A DNA stretch of 64,000 nt from Heyndrickxia acidicola (GCF_001636425.1 NZ_KV440953.1:3592001-3656000), one strand, 5' to 3'. Positions 17,780-27,056 are shown, counted from the first letter of the stretch. Notes: generated by a model from the sequence alone, not told the origin. Numbers and translations: made by a program.

Positions 17780-17820
17780 CCAGTAAAAAAATTTATTCAA
17801 AGCTTAAAAGAATGCTTAGC

Positions 17821-17873
17821 AAAAAAGGCAGGCCTGCACATGGTACAGATCCGTGTGCTGCCTGCCTTTTTTT
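17821..17873 (+). terminator. Terminator after GGDEF gene
   Basis: aaaaaaggcaggc (17821-17833) pairs with gcctgccttttttt (17860-17873). A/T tracts on both sides make it bidirectional. Confidence 0.92.
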
Positions 17874-17907
17874 AAAAGGATAAGTATAAAATGTTTTATT
17901 AATGGTA

Positions 17908-18047
17908 GTCTCTGTTTAGACCCAGCGCCTATCGGCTAGCGGATTTTTTCGTCCCCTCACTAAGATAAATTAACATCTAGTTTCCTTTATCTCAGTCGAA
18001 AACTCTGAAATCCGTACGCCGATGAACGAGAAGCCTGCGCTTTTCTA
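17908..18047. repeat. Palindromic intergenic element, copy 2
   Basis: Same family as 571-718 (cagcgcctatcggctagcggatttttt; aaatccgtacgccgatga; gcgcttttcta). It again lies immediately downstream of a minus-strand transporter gene, in the same orientation to it. Confidence 0.75.
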
Positions 18048-18053
18048 ATAAGG

Positions 18054-19580
18054 TTACGCCTGTGCGTTGTTTTTTTGTTTTTGCGCTGTTTTAACTCGTG
18101 CATTTCCCATAACAGCAACTGTTATTGCAGCGATAACGATTGGAATAAGCGCGTAGAGGAAGATATGTGTAATGGATGAAGACATCGCATTCACAATTTT
18201 ATCTAATATGAAACCAGGTATTTTTGAACGTTCACTTGATTGGAACAGGTTTCTTAAACTGTTTTGATCCATATGGAATTGTCCGTTATTTTGCATTCCT
18301 GCAAAGGCATCCTTCAGCTTGCTGGTCAAAAGCTTATTTTGAATGGAGCCAAAGATCGTGACACCCAGCGTCATTCCCAATGTACGGAGAAACGCATTGG
18401 TGGAGTTGGCAATCCCGCGGAACCGCGGTTCAAGATTATGGATAGAGGCAGTTGGAAGCAGGGAAAAGGAAAATCCCATCCCATATCCCACAATAATCAT
18501 GAAAAGGGTCAAAAGAATTCTTGCCGTATCAGGTGTTAAAGTGCTTAACGAGTACATTCCGATAAAATAAGCAATGACAGAGATAATCATTAAATTTCTG
18601 TAGCTTGTTTTGGTTTGGAAAATACCGCCTGAGGCACTTCCGGCAACAGATCCCAGCATCATCGGTGTTAAAATGAGGCCTGCGTTTGTTGCAGCTCCGC
18701 CATAAACGGCTTGAACAAATATAGGTATATACACGGTTAAAATAATAAAGGTGCCGCCATACAAAAAGGCAAGAATCTGCGATGAGGCAAATAGCCGGCG
18801 TTTAAAGAGCCACAAAGGAAGAATTGGTTCTTTTGCATATTTCTCCAAAATAAAGAAGGTAACCAAAAAAACGGCGAAAATCACAAAAAGTCCGATAATC
18901 TGAACGGAATTCCATGCATACTTATCACCGCCCAGCTCTAAAGCAAACATTAGGCTGATAACCGAGATAACCAGGGTGATGGCGCCTCCCCAGTCAATTT
19001 GCTGTTTCGAATGCTGGAGGGATTCCTTGTAATTACGAAATACAAGCAGAAATGAAACAATGCCGATTGGCACATTAATATAGAAGACCCAGTGCCAGCT
19101 GATATATTCTGTTATATAAGAACCGAGCAATGGCCCGATTACACTGGATGCTCCAAAAACAGCACCAAGCAGACCTGTCATTTTTCCACGGTTTTCCGGA
19201 GGGAAGACATCAAAAATAATGGTGAACGCAATCGGCATAAGAGCGCCTCCGCCAATTCCCTGGATAGCCCGGAAAATACTAAGCTGGACGATGCTGTTAG
19301 CAAGTCCGCACAGAGCTGAACCAATCAGGAAGACACATAAGCCAAATACAAAGAATCGCTTTCTGCCGTACATATCTGAAAGCTTTCCGAAAATTGGCAT
19401 CCCGGCCATGGATGCAACCATATAGGCAGAGGTTACCCAAACAAACTGATCAATGCCGCCAAGCTTTGACACGATGGTCCCCATTGCTGTGGCCACAATG
19501 GTATTATCGATGGCTGCCATGAAAATCCCGAGCAGGAGCCCGGCGACCACCAATTTAATGTTGCTTTTTTTATCAAGCAT
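18054..19580 (-). CDS. MFS multidrug exporter, DHA2 (EmrB/QacA) family
   Basis: A 508-residue transporter with 14 predicted helices. Motif D1 (LLLGIFMAAIDNTIVATAMG), motif A (GKLSDMYGRKR) and motif C (GAVFGASSVIGPLLG) place it in the 14-helix drug:proton antiporters. It would export a drug or toxic metabolite using the proton gradient. The ATG follows aaagggga. No EmrA-like partner is adjacent. The promoter at 19654-19682 is strong. Substrate is not predictable. Confidence 0.9.
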   Translation of the reverse strand: MLDKKSNIKLVVAGLLLGIFMAAIDNTIVATAMGTIVSKLGGIDQFVWVTSAYMVASMAGMPIFGKLSDMYGRKRFFVFGLCVFLIGSALCGLANSIVQLSIFRAIQGIGGGALMPIAFTIIFDVFPPENRGKMTGLLGAVFGASSVIGPLLGSYITEYISWHWVFYINVPIGIVSFLLVFRNYKESLQHSKQQIDWGGAITLVISVISLMFALELGGDKYAWNSVQIIGLFVIFAVFLVTFFILEKYAKEPILPLWLFKRRLFASSQILAFLYGGTFIILTVYIPIFVQAVYGGAATNAGLILTPMMLGSVAGSASGGIFQTKTSYRNLMIISVIAYFIGMYSLSTLTPDTARILLTLFMIIVGYGMGFSFSLLPTASIHNLEPRFRGIANSTNAFLRTLGMTLGVTIFGSIQNKLLTSKLKDAFAGMQNNGQFHMDQNSLRNLFQSSERSKIPGFILDKIVNAMSSSITHIFLYALIPIVIAAITVAVMGNARVKTAQKQKNNAQA

Positions 19581-19653
19581 TTGATTTCCCCTTTCTCTTT
19601 TTTAAAAGTAAAATAAATACAAAAATAAGAAATAATTTCAGTACTCCCAAGTA

Positions 19654-19682
19654 ATTATACGGCAGCCCATACTCGTTTACAA
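19654..19682 (-). promoter_or_regulatory. SigA-type promoter of the DHA2 exporter gene
   Basis: Minus strand: TTGTAA (19677-19682), a 17 bp spacer, then a consensus TATAAT (19654-19659). Confidence 0.65.
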
Positions 19683-19827
19683 TTTAAATCAGGCGGTCTT
19701 AGCATAACTTCTTTCGTTTCGTACATGTGGATAATTGAGATTTCTTTTAGTCGTCGTGCCAACTTTCAGAAATCAATCAAACGTTGTTTGTGAGCATTTT
19801 GTTTCGCTCGTATAGTTAAAAAGAAAG

Positions 19828-19862
19828 AAAAGGAGAGAGGCCAATGCATCCTCTCTCCTTTT
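19828..19862 (-). terminator. Terminator after metallo-hydrolase gene
   Basis: A perfect 13 bp stem, aaaaggagagagg / cctctctcctttt, with a 9-base loop. On the minus strand it runs into a further T-rich stretch. Confidence 0.9.
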
Positions 19863-19869
19863 GAAAGCA

Positions 19870-20622
19870 TTATTTACTTTCTGCAAGCTTTTCCAGCTGT
19901 TCTTTTATATTGTCGGTGCATACTCCGCCGTGATAGCAAATGACCGTTTCAATATCATGGGAAGTAAATTTTTTAAGAGACTCGTAAGCCTGGTTTAAAT
20001 CCGGTGTAACAGGAGGATTTGGACCTAGAAGCTTTCCGTTATCCGCTACGATTGCATCCCCGGTAATGAGGGTTTTGCTGTCATGGTGATATAAGCTGAT
20101 ATGTCCAGGTGTATGGCCAGGGGTGAAAATAACGGTAATTCCTCCTCCGTATGGAAGGTATTGTCCATCTTCAACAGTTGTATCCACCTTTGAAGTGATA
20201 TCCATCTCCAGCATGGAAAGGAATTGTTCACGCTGCTCAGTAGGTAGTGCTTCGATTCTTTTGAGCATCATTTCTTTGTTCATTTTAATAAATGGCTTAT
20301 CCCCTTCAATGTATGGCTTGTCTTCTTTATGTGCCAATACCTCAATAGGGCCGTCGAATTCTTTTAAAAGCTCCGGAAGGCTTCCAATATGGTCAAAATC
20401 CTGATGGGTAAGGATGACCTTGCTTAGCTTATGGAAGGGTACACCTGCTTCTTCAAAGGCTTCACGAATGGCTGGCAGCAGTCCAGGGGTTCCTGTATCT
20501 ACTAAAATTGCTTCGTTTTCATCCCAAAGTAAAGTGGGGCAAATTTTGCTTACGTTTCCCATTACATTCATGGAGAGTTCAAGAGCTTCGATTCCGTTTT
20601 TAATTTTCATGGTTTTTGCCAA
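19870..20622 (-). CDS. MBL-fold metallo-hydrolase
   Basis: A 250-residue metallo-beta-lactamase-fold enzyme. The metal motif is VILTHQDFDHIGSLPE (THxDxDH, with Asp in place of the second His of the usual HxHxDH, a variant seen in this family). Further metal ligands lie in FTPGHTPGHISLY and TGDAI. The substrate is unknown: thioesters, lactones or glyoxalase-type substrates are all possible. The ATG at 20622 is followed by KTMKIKNGIEALELSM. An agggaggtg about 24 bases upstream suggests a slightly different start is possible. Confidence 0.85.
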   Translation of the reverse strand: MAKTMKIKNGIEALELSMNVMGNVSKICPTLLWDENEAILVDTGTPGLLPAIREAFEEAGVPFHKLSKVILTHQDFDHIGSLPELLKEFDGPIEVLAHKEDKPYIEGDKPFIKMNKEMMLKRIEALPTEQREQFLSMLEMDITSKVDTTVEDGQYLPYGGGITVIFTPGHTPGHISLYHHDSKTLITGDAIVADNGKLLGPNPPVTPDLNQAYESLKKFTSHDIETVICYHGGVCTDNIKEQLEKLAESK

Positions 20623-20788
20623 AGCTTAAAATCGCTTCAGCACACCTCCCTTTTCATATTTTAAATGCTAGGCAGGGTAGCCTCTATTTGTTACATTAAT
20701 ATAAAATGAGGCTATTGTACAACTATTTTACCTTGTAAAGTATTAATGAAGTGAAATGTAAAATGGTAGTGGAGCAGGGGGAAGAGAG

Positions 20789-21262
20789 ATGGGAGAAAGG
20801 TTTAAGTTTGTGGCAGCGGTGCATCTTTTTATATTAAATGAAAAAAATGAAATTTTACTGCTAAGACGGTACAATACTGGCTATGAGGATGGTAATTATA
20901 GCGTGGTGGCCGGGCATTTGGACGGGAATGAAGAGGTTGCAGAGGCGGCATGCCGAGAGGCCTATGAGGAAGCGGGGATGATCATTCAAAAGGAAGATGT
21001 CCATGTCATTCAAACCATGCATCGAAAATCAAAGGAAGAAAGAATAGATTTCTTTGTAACGGTGGAAAGATGGTCAGGAGAGTTGACGAATAAAGAACCG
21101 GAAAAATGCGATGAGCTAAATTGGTTTCCTCTTGAAGAACTTCCTGAAAATACGATCCCTTACATTAGAAGAGCTATACAAAACTATCAGCAAAATCGAA
21201 CGTTTGACAGCTTTGGATGGCAGGAAGATAGTGAAATGAATGCAGCATACATTGACAAATAA
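20789..21262 (+). CDS. Nudix hydrolase
   Basis: A 157-residue protein with a complete Nudix box, GHLDGNE-(x7)-REAYEEAGM, near residues 42-64. Nudix enzymes cleave nucleoside diphosphates linked to another moiety, using Mg2+ held by the REUXEE glutamates. The ATG follows gcagggggaagag. It is divergent from the metallo-hydrolase. The substrate is not determined. Confidence 0.9.
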   Translation: MGERFKFVAAVHLFILNEKNEILLLRRYNTGYEDGNYSVVAGHLDGNEEVAEAACREAYEEAGMIIQKEDVHVIQTMHRKSKEERIDFFVTVERWSGELTNKEPEKCDELNWFPLEELPENTIPYIRRAIQNYQQNRTFDSFGWQEDSEMNAAYIDK

Positions 21263-21273
21263 AAGAAACATTG

Positions 21274-21309
21274 CACCGGCCGCTAGCTAATCAGGCTGGT
21301 GTTTTTTTG
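21274..21309 (+). terminator. Terminator after Nudix gene
   Basis: caccggcc (21274-21281) pairs with ggctggtg (21294-21301), followed by T8. Confidence 0.88.
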
Positions 21310-21344
21310 GGGGGAGTGTGCAGCATTGGCGGGCTAATATGGTT

Positions 21345-21392
21345 TAGTGCTTTAAAGCGAAGAAGGGGTCTGACCCCTTTAGTGGAGTAAAG
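21345..21392. repeat. GGGGTCTGACCCC repeat, copy 1
   Basis: The block agcgaagaaggggtctgacc followed by cctttagtggagtaaag contains an AAGGGGTC/GACCCCTT palindrome. Copies recur at 29185-29225 and 60820-60865 with the same flanks. Confidence 0.7.
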
Positions 21393-21438
21393 GATTTGCT
21401 GTGGAACTTAGGTTTTTGGTCAGGTGAGGTGCTTAGTT

Positions 21439-21594
21439 TATGCTTCATAGAGTTGACGAAGGAATATTGCGGAGAAAAAATCAGAGAACCGTCCTTCATA
21501 AGGGTGATGAAGGACATATTGCGGAGAAAAAATCAGAGAACCGTCCTTCATAAGGATGATGAAAGTCAAATCAACGGAAAAATCCCCATAAAAA
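21439..21594 (+). repeat. Tandem array B: three 52 bp units
   Basis: Units start near 21439 (diverged), 21491 and 21543. The full unit is GTCCTTCATAAGGGTGATG + AAGGACATATTGCGGAG + AAAAAATCAGAGAACC. The GTCCTTCAT/ATGAAGGAC palindrome is the same as in array A (15572-15805), but the rest of the unit differs. A further gtccttcact follows at 21595. Nothing else in 21310-21833 looks like a gene. Confidence 0.75.
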
Positions 21595-21833
21595 GTCCTT
21601 CACTGCGCCCGAACCGTTCAACTCTTGTACTCCAAATAAGCCGCTTGGCAGTACAATTACAATTGCATAATCCCTAGTTTTTTCACGAAGGAGTCTTCCT
21701 AGCAAGACGACATTTCATCACTTCATCAATTTACCACTTTACTAAACTAAAGGATTTTAGTATGATAGATTTATATTAAACAGCACATACTTAAAATATA
21801 TCCTTAGGGTTTTGATAGAAAGGTGAAGTCATC

Positions 21834-23234
21834 ATGAACAACAAAAAATGGGGATTGTGGATTCTCACAACCTTCGTCATTGGAAATATGGTTGGAGGCG
21901 GAATTTTTATGCTGCCGGCAAATCTGGCTCAGGTTTCGAGTCCATGGGGATCAACACTTGCATGGATTGCTACAGGTCTGGGTGTTTTCATGATTGCCCT
22001 TGTGTTCGGGAATCTGTCTGTTCGGAAGCCTGAATTAAAGGCAGGCCCGCAAAGCTACGCACAGGCCTTAATGCCTTCTGCCAAATCAGGTAAAGTGGCA
22101 GGGTACAGCATGGCATGGGGCTACTGGGCAGCAAACTGGTCTGCTACAGCATCTGTTATTATTTCATTTGCGGGTTATTTGTCTACGTTCTTTCCGGTTA
22201 TGCAAAGTACAAAAGTGCTTATTACGTTAGGTTCTTTTCAGCTTGAGATCGGCAAATTTATTACGTTTATGGTGTGTACGGTTATGCTCTGGGGGATTCA
22301 ATGGATTTTGGCAAAAAGCTTTAATGCAGCTGGCAGCTTGAATTTACTTGCCACAGTAGCAAAAGTCATTGGTTTTACGCTTTTTGTGGTAGTTGTTGTT
22401 TTTGTTTTTAATGCGGCTAACTTTGGAAATGCAAATGATTATATAAATGCAAAAGGCCACCATGTGCTATTGGGAGGCCAGGTGAATGCAGCAGCTATTG
22501 CGACACTTTGGGCATTCATCGGTATTGAATCAGCTGTTATGCTTTCGAACCGTGCCAAATCGCAGGGGGATGTAAAGAAAGCAACGATTCTTGGTCTCAT
22601 CATTTCCATTTTAATTTATATCGGTATTACCCTGCTGACAATGGGTGCACTTACCCAGCATCAATTAATGAATTCACAAAAACCGTTAGTGGATGCCCTG
22701 AAAGAAGTTGTTGGTTCAAATGGGGCCTATATTCTGGCCATTCTTGCTCTTATTTCTTTATTTGGTTCAACTGTCGGCTGGATTGTGGTAAGCTCTGAGG
22801 TTCCGTATCAGGCGGCTAAAACAGGATTATTTCCGAAGTTCTTTGCAAAAACAAACAAGAATGGCAGTCCCAAAAATTCATTAACAATCACCAATGTGAT
22901 GACGCAGCTGTTTTTATTTTCTACCATATCCGGAACCATTTCCACAGCTTATAACTTTGTTATTGTGGTTGCAACACTCGCCTATCTGATTCCATACCTG
23001 GTTTCAGCGGTTTATCAATTAAAGCTTGTGATCACAGGAGAAACCTATGACCAAATTAAAGGTTCCCGTGCGCTGGATGGGATTATTACAGTGCTTGCGT
23101 TGATTTACTCTATTTGGGTCATTAAAACAGGGACCAGTGATATGAAGACCTTCTTTTTGGGTATTGGCCTGTTCGTTGTTGGGTTGATCTTATATCCTTT
23201 TATTATGAGAGAAAAAGAACAAATGAAGATTTAA
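21834..23234 (+). CDS. APC-family basic amino-acid/polyamine antiporter-like permease
   Basis: A 466-residue protein with 12-13 helices. VIGNMVGGGIFMLPANLAQ and YQAAKTGLFPKFFAKTNKNGSPKNSL are typical of the arginine/ornithine and lysine antiporter group (ArcD2, YvsH, LysI). An ornithine, arginine or lysine exchange role is likely but not proved. The ATG at 21834 follows gaaaggtg. It is monocistronic, with a terminator after it. It is the third amino-acid permease on this window's first 24 kb related to basic amino acids. Confidence 0.82.
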   Translation: MNNKKWGLWILTTFVIGNMVGGGIFMLPANLAQVSSPWGSTLAWIATGLGVFMIALVFGNLSVRKPELKAGPQSYAQALMPSAKSGKVAGYSMAWGYWAANWSATASVIISFAGYLSTFFPVMQSTKVLITLGSFQLEIGKFITFMVCTVMLWGIQWILAKSFNAAGSLNLLATVAKVIGFTLFVVVVVFVFNAANFGNANDYINAKGHHVLLGGQVNAAAIATLWAFIGIESAVMLSNRAKSQGDVKKATILGLIISILIYIGITLLTMGALTQHQLMNSQKPLVDALKEVVGSNGAYILAILALISLFGSTVGWIVVSSEVPYQAAKTGLFPKFFAKTNKNGSPKNSLTITNVMTQLFLFSTISGTISTAYNFVIVVATLAYLIPYLVSAVYQLKLVITGETYDQIKGSRALDGIITVLALIYSIWVIKTGTSDMKTFFLGIGLFVVGLILYPFIMREKEQMKI

Positions 23235-23272
23235 TGCTTTTTTCGTATAAAGCAACAGAACAAACATACAGA

Positions 23273-23309
23273 GCAAAAAAAACCGGCAGGAAATCTGCCG
23301 GTTTTTTGC
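23273..23309 (+). terminator. Bidirectional terminator
   Basis: gcaaaaaaaaccggcag (23273-23289) pairs with ctgccggttttttgc (23295-23309), with a 5-base loop and A/T tracts. It lies between convergent genes and serves the permease. Confidence 0.92.
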
Positions 23310-23362
23310 TTATATGGCCCTAGCCTAGCCTATATAAAGTTTAGTGAAGAAAGTGTAGTTAA

Positions 23363-23956
23363 TTAGTTATCTTGTGACTCTTCTTTTTTGTTGTAATCTT
23401 TATCGTGATCGTTTTTGTTTTTATGATCTTCGAATTTCTTCAGTGCAGGTTTGAAATGCTTGTGAAGATCCTGAACTTTTTTGATTTCTGACTTGATAGC
23501 ATCCTGTAGGGAAGTCATTTTAGCAGTAACGCTATTCAATGTAACAGTAGCTGCTTCATCCTTTTTCGTTACAGCGTTTAATTGTTTTTGAATGCTTGTA
23601 AGCTGGTGACTGTAAGCCATTAGTTTTCCGAGCGTGCTTTTGTATACACCCATTTCAGCTTTTTTGGTTTCAGGTTTAGCGTAAAAAGCATCGACTTTTT
23701 TAGTAAGAGCCTGTACCTTTTTATTTTCCATGCTAACTTTGTTAGTTAGAAAAACATCCAGCTTTTTAGCTTCTACTTTTGTAGCTTCTTTTTCGTTCAG
23801 CTTTTTTGAAATATAATGAATATCTTTTACTTTTGTAATGTGTTGACAAGTCTCATCCTTATGTACGTGTGTTGATGCAGAAGCATTGATTGAAGGTGCA
23901 GCGATTAACCCTAAAGCTAATGCACAGCCCGCAGCTTTTAATACTGTTTTTTTCAT
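23363..23956 (-). CDS. Secreted, lysine-rich coiled-coil protein of unknown function
   Basis: A 197-residue protein. Residues 1-27 are a clear Sec signal peptide (MKKTVLKAAGCALALGLIAA, cleavage after INASA). The mature part is helical, with heptad-like blocks rich in Lys/Val/Leu (NEKEATKVEAKKLDVFLTNK), and a charged Asp/Lys/Asn tail. One short Cys/His segment (HVHKDETCQHI) follows the cleavage site. No domain is recognised. The ATG follows aaggagatg. Its length and make-up suggest a cell-wall or exported structural/accessory protein, but no function should be assigned. Confidence 0.75.
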   Translation of the reverse strand: MKKTVLKAAGCALALGLIAAPSINASASTHVHKDETCQHITKVKDIHYISKKLNEKEATKVEAKKLDVFLTNKVSMENKKVQALTKKVDAFYAKPETKKAEMGVYKSTLGKLMAYSHQLTSIQKQLNAVTKKDEAATVTLNSVTAKMTSLQDAIKSEIKKVQDLHKHFKPALKKFEDHKNKNDHDKDYNKKEESQDN

Positions 23957-24108
23957 TTACTTCATCTCCTTGTTCTTTTATTTCAATATAATTTTCGGGG
24001 CATATATCGATTTTATAGGGAGTGCTGAAGGAATTTTCAAAAAACGAAACCATAGTACCGGCAAAGAGAGAATAAATGGATGGTACAGGTTCATTAGTAG
24101 GATAAAAC

Positions 24109-24146
24109 ACAAAAAGCTGGCCCTATAATTAGGACCAGCTTTTTGT
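24109..24146 (-). terminator. Terminator after alcohol dehydrogenase gene
   Basis: acaaaaagctgg (24109-24120) pairs with ccagctttttgt (24135-24146). A/T-rich arms serve the minus-strand gene ending at 24160. Confidence 0.9.
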
Positions 24147-24159
24147 ATATAAATTGAAA

Positions 24160-25317
24160 TTAAAGGCTCATACGAAGGATTTCGCGTACATCGTCTTCGC
24201 TAAGCTTTTTGAAGTTGCCGATAGGACCGAATGGAAGTGCTTTTTTCGCCATTACATCCAGCTTGTCGTCACCAATGTTGTAGTCAGCTAAACGGCTTGG
24301 AGCACCGATACGGTCAAAGAAGGAACGAACGGCTTGAATCCCCTCTAAAGCAATTTCTTCATCCGATTTGCCTTCAGGATCTACATCCCATGCTTCAACA
24401 GCAAAGCGTTTAAAGCGGGATACATCTTCTTTGTACACATATTTCATCCAGTTCGGGAAGATAATCGCAAGGCCGCCGCCATGTGGAATGTCATAAACAG
24501 CACTGACTGCGTGCTCAATGGAGTGGGTAGCCCAGTCGGTCTCCACACCCATTGCCAAAAGGCCATTTAATGCCATTGTAGAGCTTAGCATTAAATTAGC
24601 GCGTGCATCATAGTCTTCTGGATTGTTGATTGCTTTTTCGGCATTGTTTACAACGGTTTTAATGATTGTTTCAGCTAAACCAGTTGTAAGAGGCACTTCA
24701 GGTGTATGGGTAAAATATTGCTCAAACACATGAGATAATGTATCGGAAATTCCGTAAATGGTTTGGTCTTTAGGAACAGAGAAAGTATTTTCCGGATCTA
24801 AAATAGAGAAGGTTGGAAAAGTCATACCTGCCCCATGCTTTTGCTGCGTTTCCCAGTTTGTTACAACAGAACCGCGGTTCATTTCAGAGCCAGTTGCAGA
24901 AAGAGTCAGTACAGTACCGAGTGGAAGTGCATCCTTTACAACAGCTTTTCTTTCATAAAAATCCCACACGTTTCCATCATATTTAGCTCCGCCTGCCATG
25001 GCTTTAGCAGCATCAATAACGCTTCCTCCGCCAACAGCCAGAATCCATTCAAGGCCGTTTTCGTGAATAAGATCAATCCCTTTTTGGACAGTAGTCAAAC
25101 GAGGATTTGGTTCTACGCCGGAAAGCTCAACAACTTCAGCGTTTTTTTCGTTGAAAATGGCTTGCAGTTTGTCATATAATCCTGACTTTTTGATGCTGCC
25201 GCCACCATAAACGAGCAAAAACTTATTGCCTAGCTGATCAATTTTGTCGCCTAGTTTCTCAAGCTGGCCTTTTCCGAAAATCAATTCAGTAGGATTATGA
25301 AAAACAAATGAATTCAT
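24160..25317 (-). CDS. Iron-containing alcohol dehydrogenase (YugJ-like)
   Basis: A 385-residue group III NAD(P)H alcohol dehydrogenase of the butanol-dehydrogenase type. It has a nucleotide site at [15 protein letters not shown] and [12 protein letters not shown], and iron ligands in [17 protein letters not shown] and YDIPHGGG. It interconverts medium-chain aldehydes and alcohols in the cytoplasm. I use the ATG at 25317, preceded by ggaagaagg. An upstream in-frame ATG 15 codons earlier lacks conservation. The leader holds a small ccagcat/atgctgg hairpin (25363-25380). Confidence 0.9.
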   Translation of the reverse strand: MNSFVFHNPTELIFGKGQLEKLGDKIDQLGNKFLLVYGGGSIKKSGLYDKLQAIFNEKNAEVVELSGVEPNPRLTTVQKGIDLIHENGLEWILAVGGGSVIDAAKAMAGGAKYDGNVWDFYERKAVVKDALPLGTVLTLSATGSEMNRGSVVTNWETQQKHGAGMTFPTFSILDPENTFSVPKDQTIYGISDTLSHVFEQYFTHTPEVPLTTGLAETIIKTVVNNAEKAINNPEDYDARANLMLSSTMALNGLLAMGVETDWATHSIEHAVSAVYDIPHGGGLAIIFPNWMKYVYKEDVSRFKRFAVEAWDVDPEGKSDEEIALEGIQAVRSFFDRIGAPSRLADYNIGDDKLDVMAKKALPFGPIGNFKKLSEDDVREILRMSL

Positions 25318-25565
25318 TTTAAAACCTTCTTCCATAAGTTTTTTGATTTTTACAGTAAGCACCCAGCATCTGCATGCTGGTTTCTTGTGAAAAATAATAA
25401 TGCTCCCGTTAAAATGGGCAATTCCACATTATTATTTGTACAACGAGTAATTTTAGCACAACTTCTTTTTGGAATCATTTAAGATGCTTTAAGCCTTATT
25501 TAATTTTTGGGCTATATCCTATAATCAGGAAATAAACCTGCTTGGCGGCTAGGAGGCAGACAAAA

Positions 25566-26504
25566 ATGGGGAGCTATACTGCAGAGCTTATGAATACTGA
25601 ATTTTATATTGAAGTATCAGATCAAACAACTCCTGGCTGGGAGGAGCAGGTTGATCATTGGCTTCGCTATGTAGATGCGGAATGGTCAAGGTTCAGGAAC
25701 AATAATGAGCTTGATCAGTTAAACCGGGCGCCGATAGGAACAGAACTTGTGCTCTCTCCTCCTTTGTATGATGTTTTAAGAACAGCGGATCAGTATCGAA
25801 TTAAAACACAAGATCGATTTTCTCCTTATTTAAAAAAAGCATTGGAGCAGCAGGGATATAACCGGAGTTTTCCATTTTCCTCATCGGAAAGCTCAGTTCT
25901 TGAATCCTTTATTGTCGAAGAGAACCCGTACGTATTTAAAGAAGACTTTACTGTTGTCAAAAAAACAGAGAGGCAGATTGATCTTGGGGGTATCGGCAAG
26001 GGATACGCAGTGCAAGGGGCTGCAAAGTGGCTTCAGGAGCACGGCGCGGTTTACGGGCTTGTAGATGGCGGCGGCGATATGGCAGTCTGGTCTGATGGGG
26101 AAAAACAATGGAAGATTGGTGTTTCCGATGCTTGGGACAGCAGCAGGCAGGCTGGGGTGTTTACTTTTAAAAATGCAAGTATTGCAACCTCCAATCGGGT
26201 GTATCGAAGCTGGACACAGGGCACAGAACAAGAACAAAAGCACCATTTGCTTGATGGGCGGACGGGAAAAGTCCTTGATTCTGATATTGTACAAGCAACA
26301 GCGGTAGCGTCCAATTGTGCAGAAGCGGAGGTTGCGGCAAAAATGTGTTTCTTGTTAAAGGAAGAAGAAAGAGAACAATGGTTTAAGAACGAGATGCCTG
26401 ATGTCCATTACTTATTGTTGAAAGCGAATGGAGAATTGGTGCCAAGGAATAAAGGAAAAAATAATACTAAATTAAGAACTGGCAGGGGATCAGCTTTTCA
26501 TTAA
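25566..26504 (+). CDS. apbE: FAD:protein FMN transferase (ApbE family), copy 1
   Basis: A 312-residue enzyme of the ApbE family, which attaches FMN to Thr/Ser of target proteins using FAD. DLGGIGKGYAVQGAAKWL and LVDGGGDMAVWS are the conserved FAD/Mg-site segments. HHLLDGRTGKVLDSDIVQAT is the late family motif. No signal peptide or lipobox is obvious. The start ATG at 25566 has aggagg (25550-25555) 10 bases upstream. It precedes a secreted low-complexity protein and a ferric-reductase-like membrane protein, but no FMN-binding target domain is encoded beside it. Confidence 0.88.
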   Translation: MGSYTAELMNTEFYIEVSDQTTPGWEEQVDHWLRYVDAEWSRFRNNNELDQLNRAPIGTELVLSPPLYDVLRTADQYRIKTQDRFSPYLKKALEQQGYNRSFPFSSSESSVLESFIVEENPYVFKEDFTVVKKTERQIDLGGIGKGYAVQGAAKWLQEHGAVYGLVDGGGDMAVWSDGEKQWKIGVSDAWDSSRQAGVFTFKNASIATSNRVYRSWTQGTEQEQKHHLLDGRTGKVLDSDIVQATAVASNCAEAEVAAKMCFLLKEEEREQWFKNEMPDVHYLLLKANGELVPRNKGKNNTKLRTGRGSAFH

Positions 26505-26514
26505 GGGGGGCGAG

Positions 26515-26697
26515 TGCTGCAGTGAAAATCAACCTGCAGGAAATACACGGCACTGTCTTTGTCTCTTTTAAAGCCCGTTATTAAACTGATCACATTGTTG
26601 ATTTGAGTGGACGAGACTCCTGCGGGGACGTGTTAGGAGAGACCCTGCAGCAGCATGCGGCGAGGAAAAGCTACCTGCAGCGGAAATCAACAGGCAA
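26515..26697 (+). repeat. Bacillaceae dispersed repeat inside the ApbE locus
   Basis: A fragment (gcgagtgctgcagtgaaaatc near 26512) and a fuller diverged copy (26600-26697: gacgagactcctgcgggga ... ctgcagcggaaatcaacag) lie between apbE and the next gene of the locus. Confidence 0.65.
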
Positions 26698-26744
26698 TAT
26701 TAATAAAGTCCTTTAAAAATAAGAGAAACAAGAGGTGTGATAAA

Positions 26745-27056
26745 TTGAAACAAAATAAAAAAGCAAAATGGATTGTAGGCACAGCGGGTGTAGCCTTTTC
26801 TGCTTTTGTTTTAAGTCAATTTAGTCCTGTTCAAACGGCAAATGCCAATCAAACGGGGGCTCAGCAGGAACAGCAGCAAAACCAAGACCAGAATAATGCG
26901 TCATATGGTTTTTCCGGCCGCGATAGCCAGTTCAGCAATAACAGTGACAACAGTGCAGGCCAAGACGGCGGATCGGAATGGAACTTTGATCCATCTCAGG
27001 GCAGCCAGAATTTTAATCAAAATGGATTTACTGATAGGCAGTCGGGAAGGTCATGA
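26745..27056 (+). CDS. Secreted Gln/Asn/Ser-rich low-complexity protein
   Basis: A 103-residue protein. Residues 1-34 are a signal peptide (AGVAFSAFVLSQF, cleavage near TANANQ). The mature part is almost entirely Gln, Asn, Ser, Asp and Gly, with no fold recognised. The TTG at 26745 has agaggtgtga 4-5 bases upstream. No ATG is available after the repeat. Its stop overlaps the start of the ferric-reductase-like gene (ATGA), so the two are coupled. It lacks the DxxSGAT flavinylation motif. A flexible extracellular spacer or adaptor is only a guess. Confidence 0.65.
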   Translation: MKQNKKAKWIVGTAGVAFSAFVLSQFSPVQTANANQTGAQQEQQQNQDQNNASYGFSGRDSQFSNNSDNSAGQDGGSEWNFDPSQGSQNFNQNGFTDRQSGRS

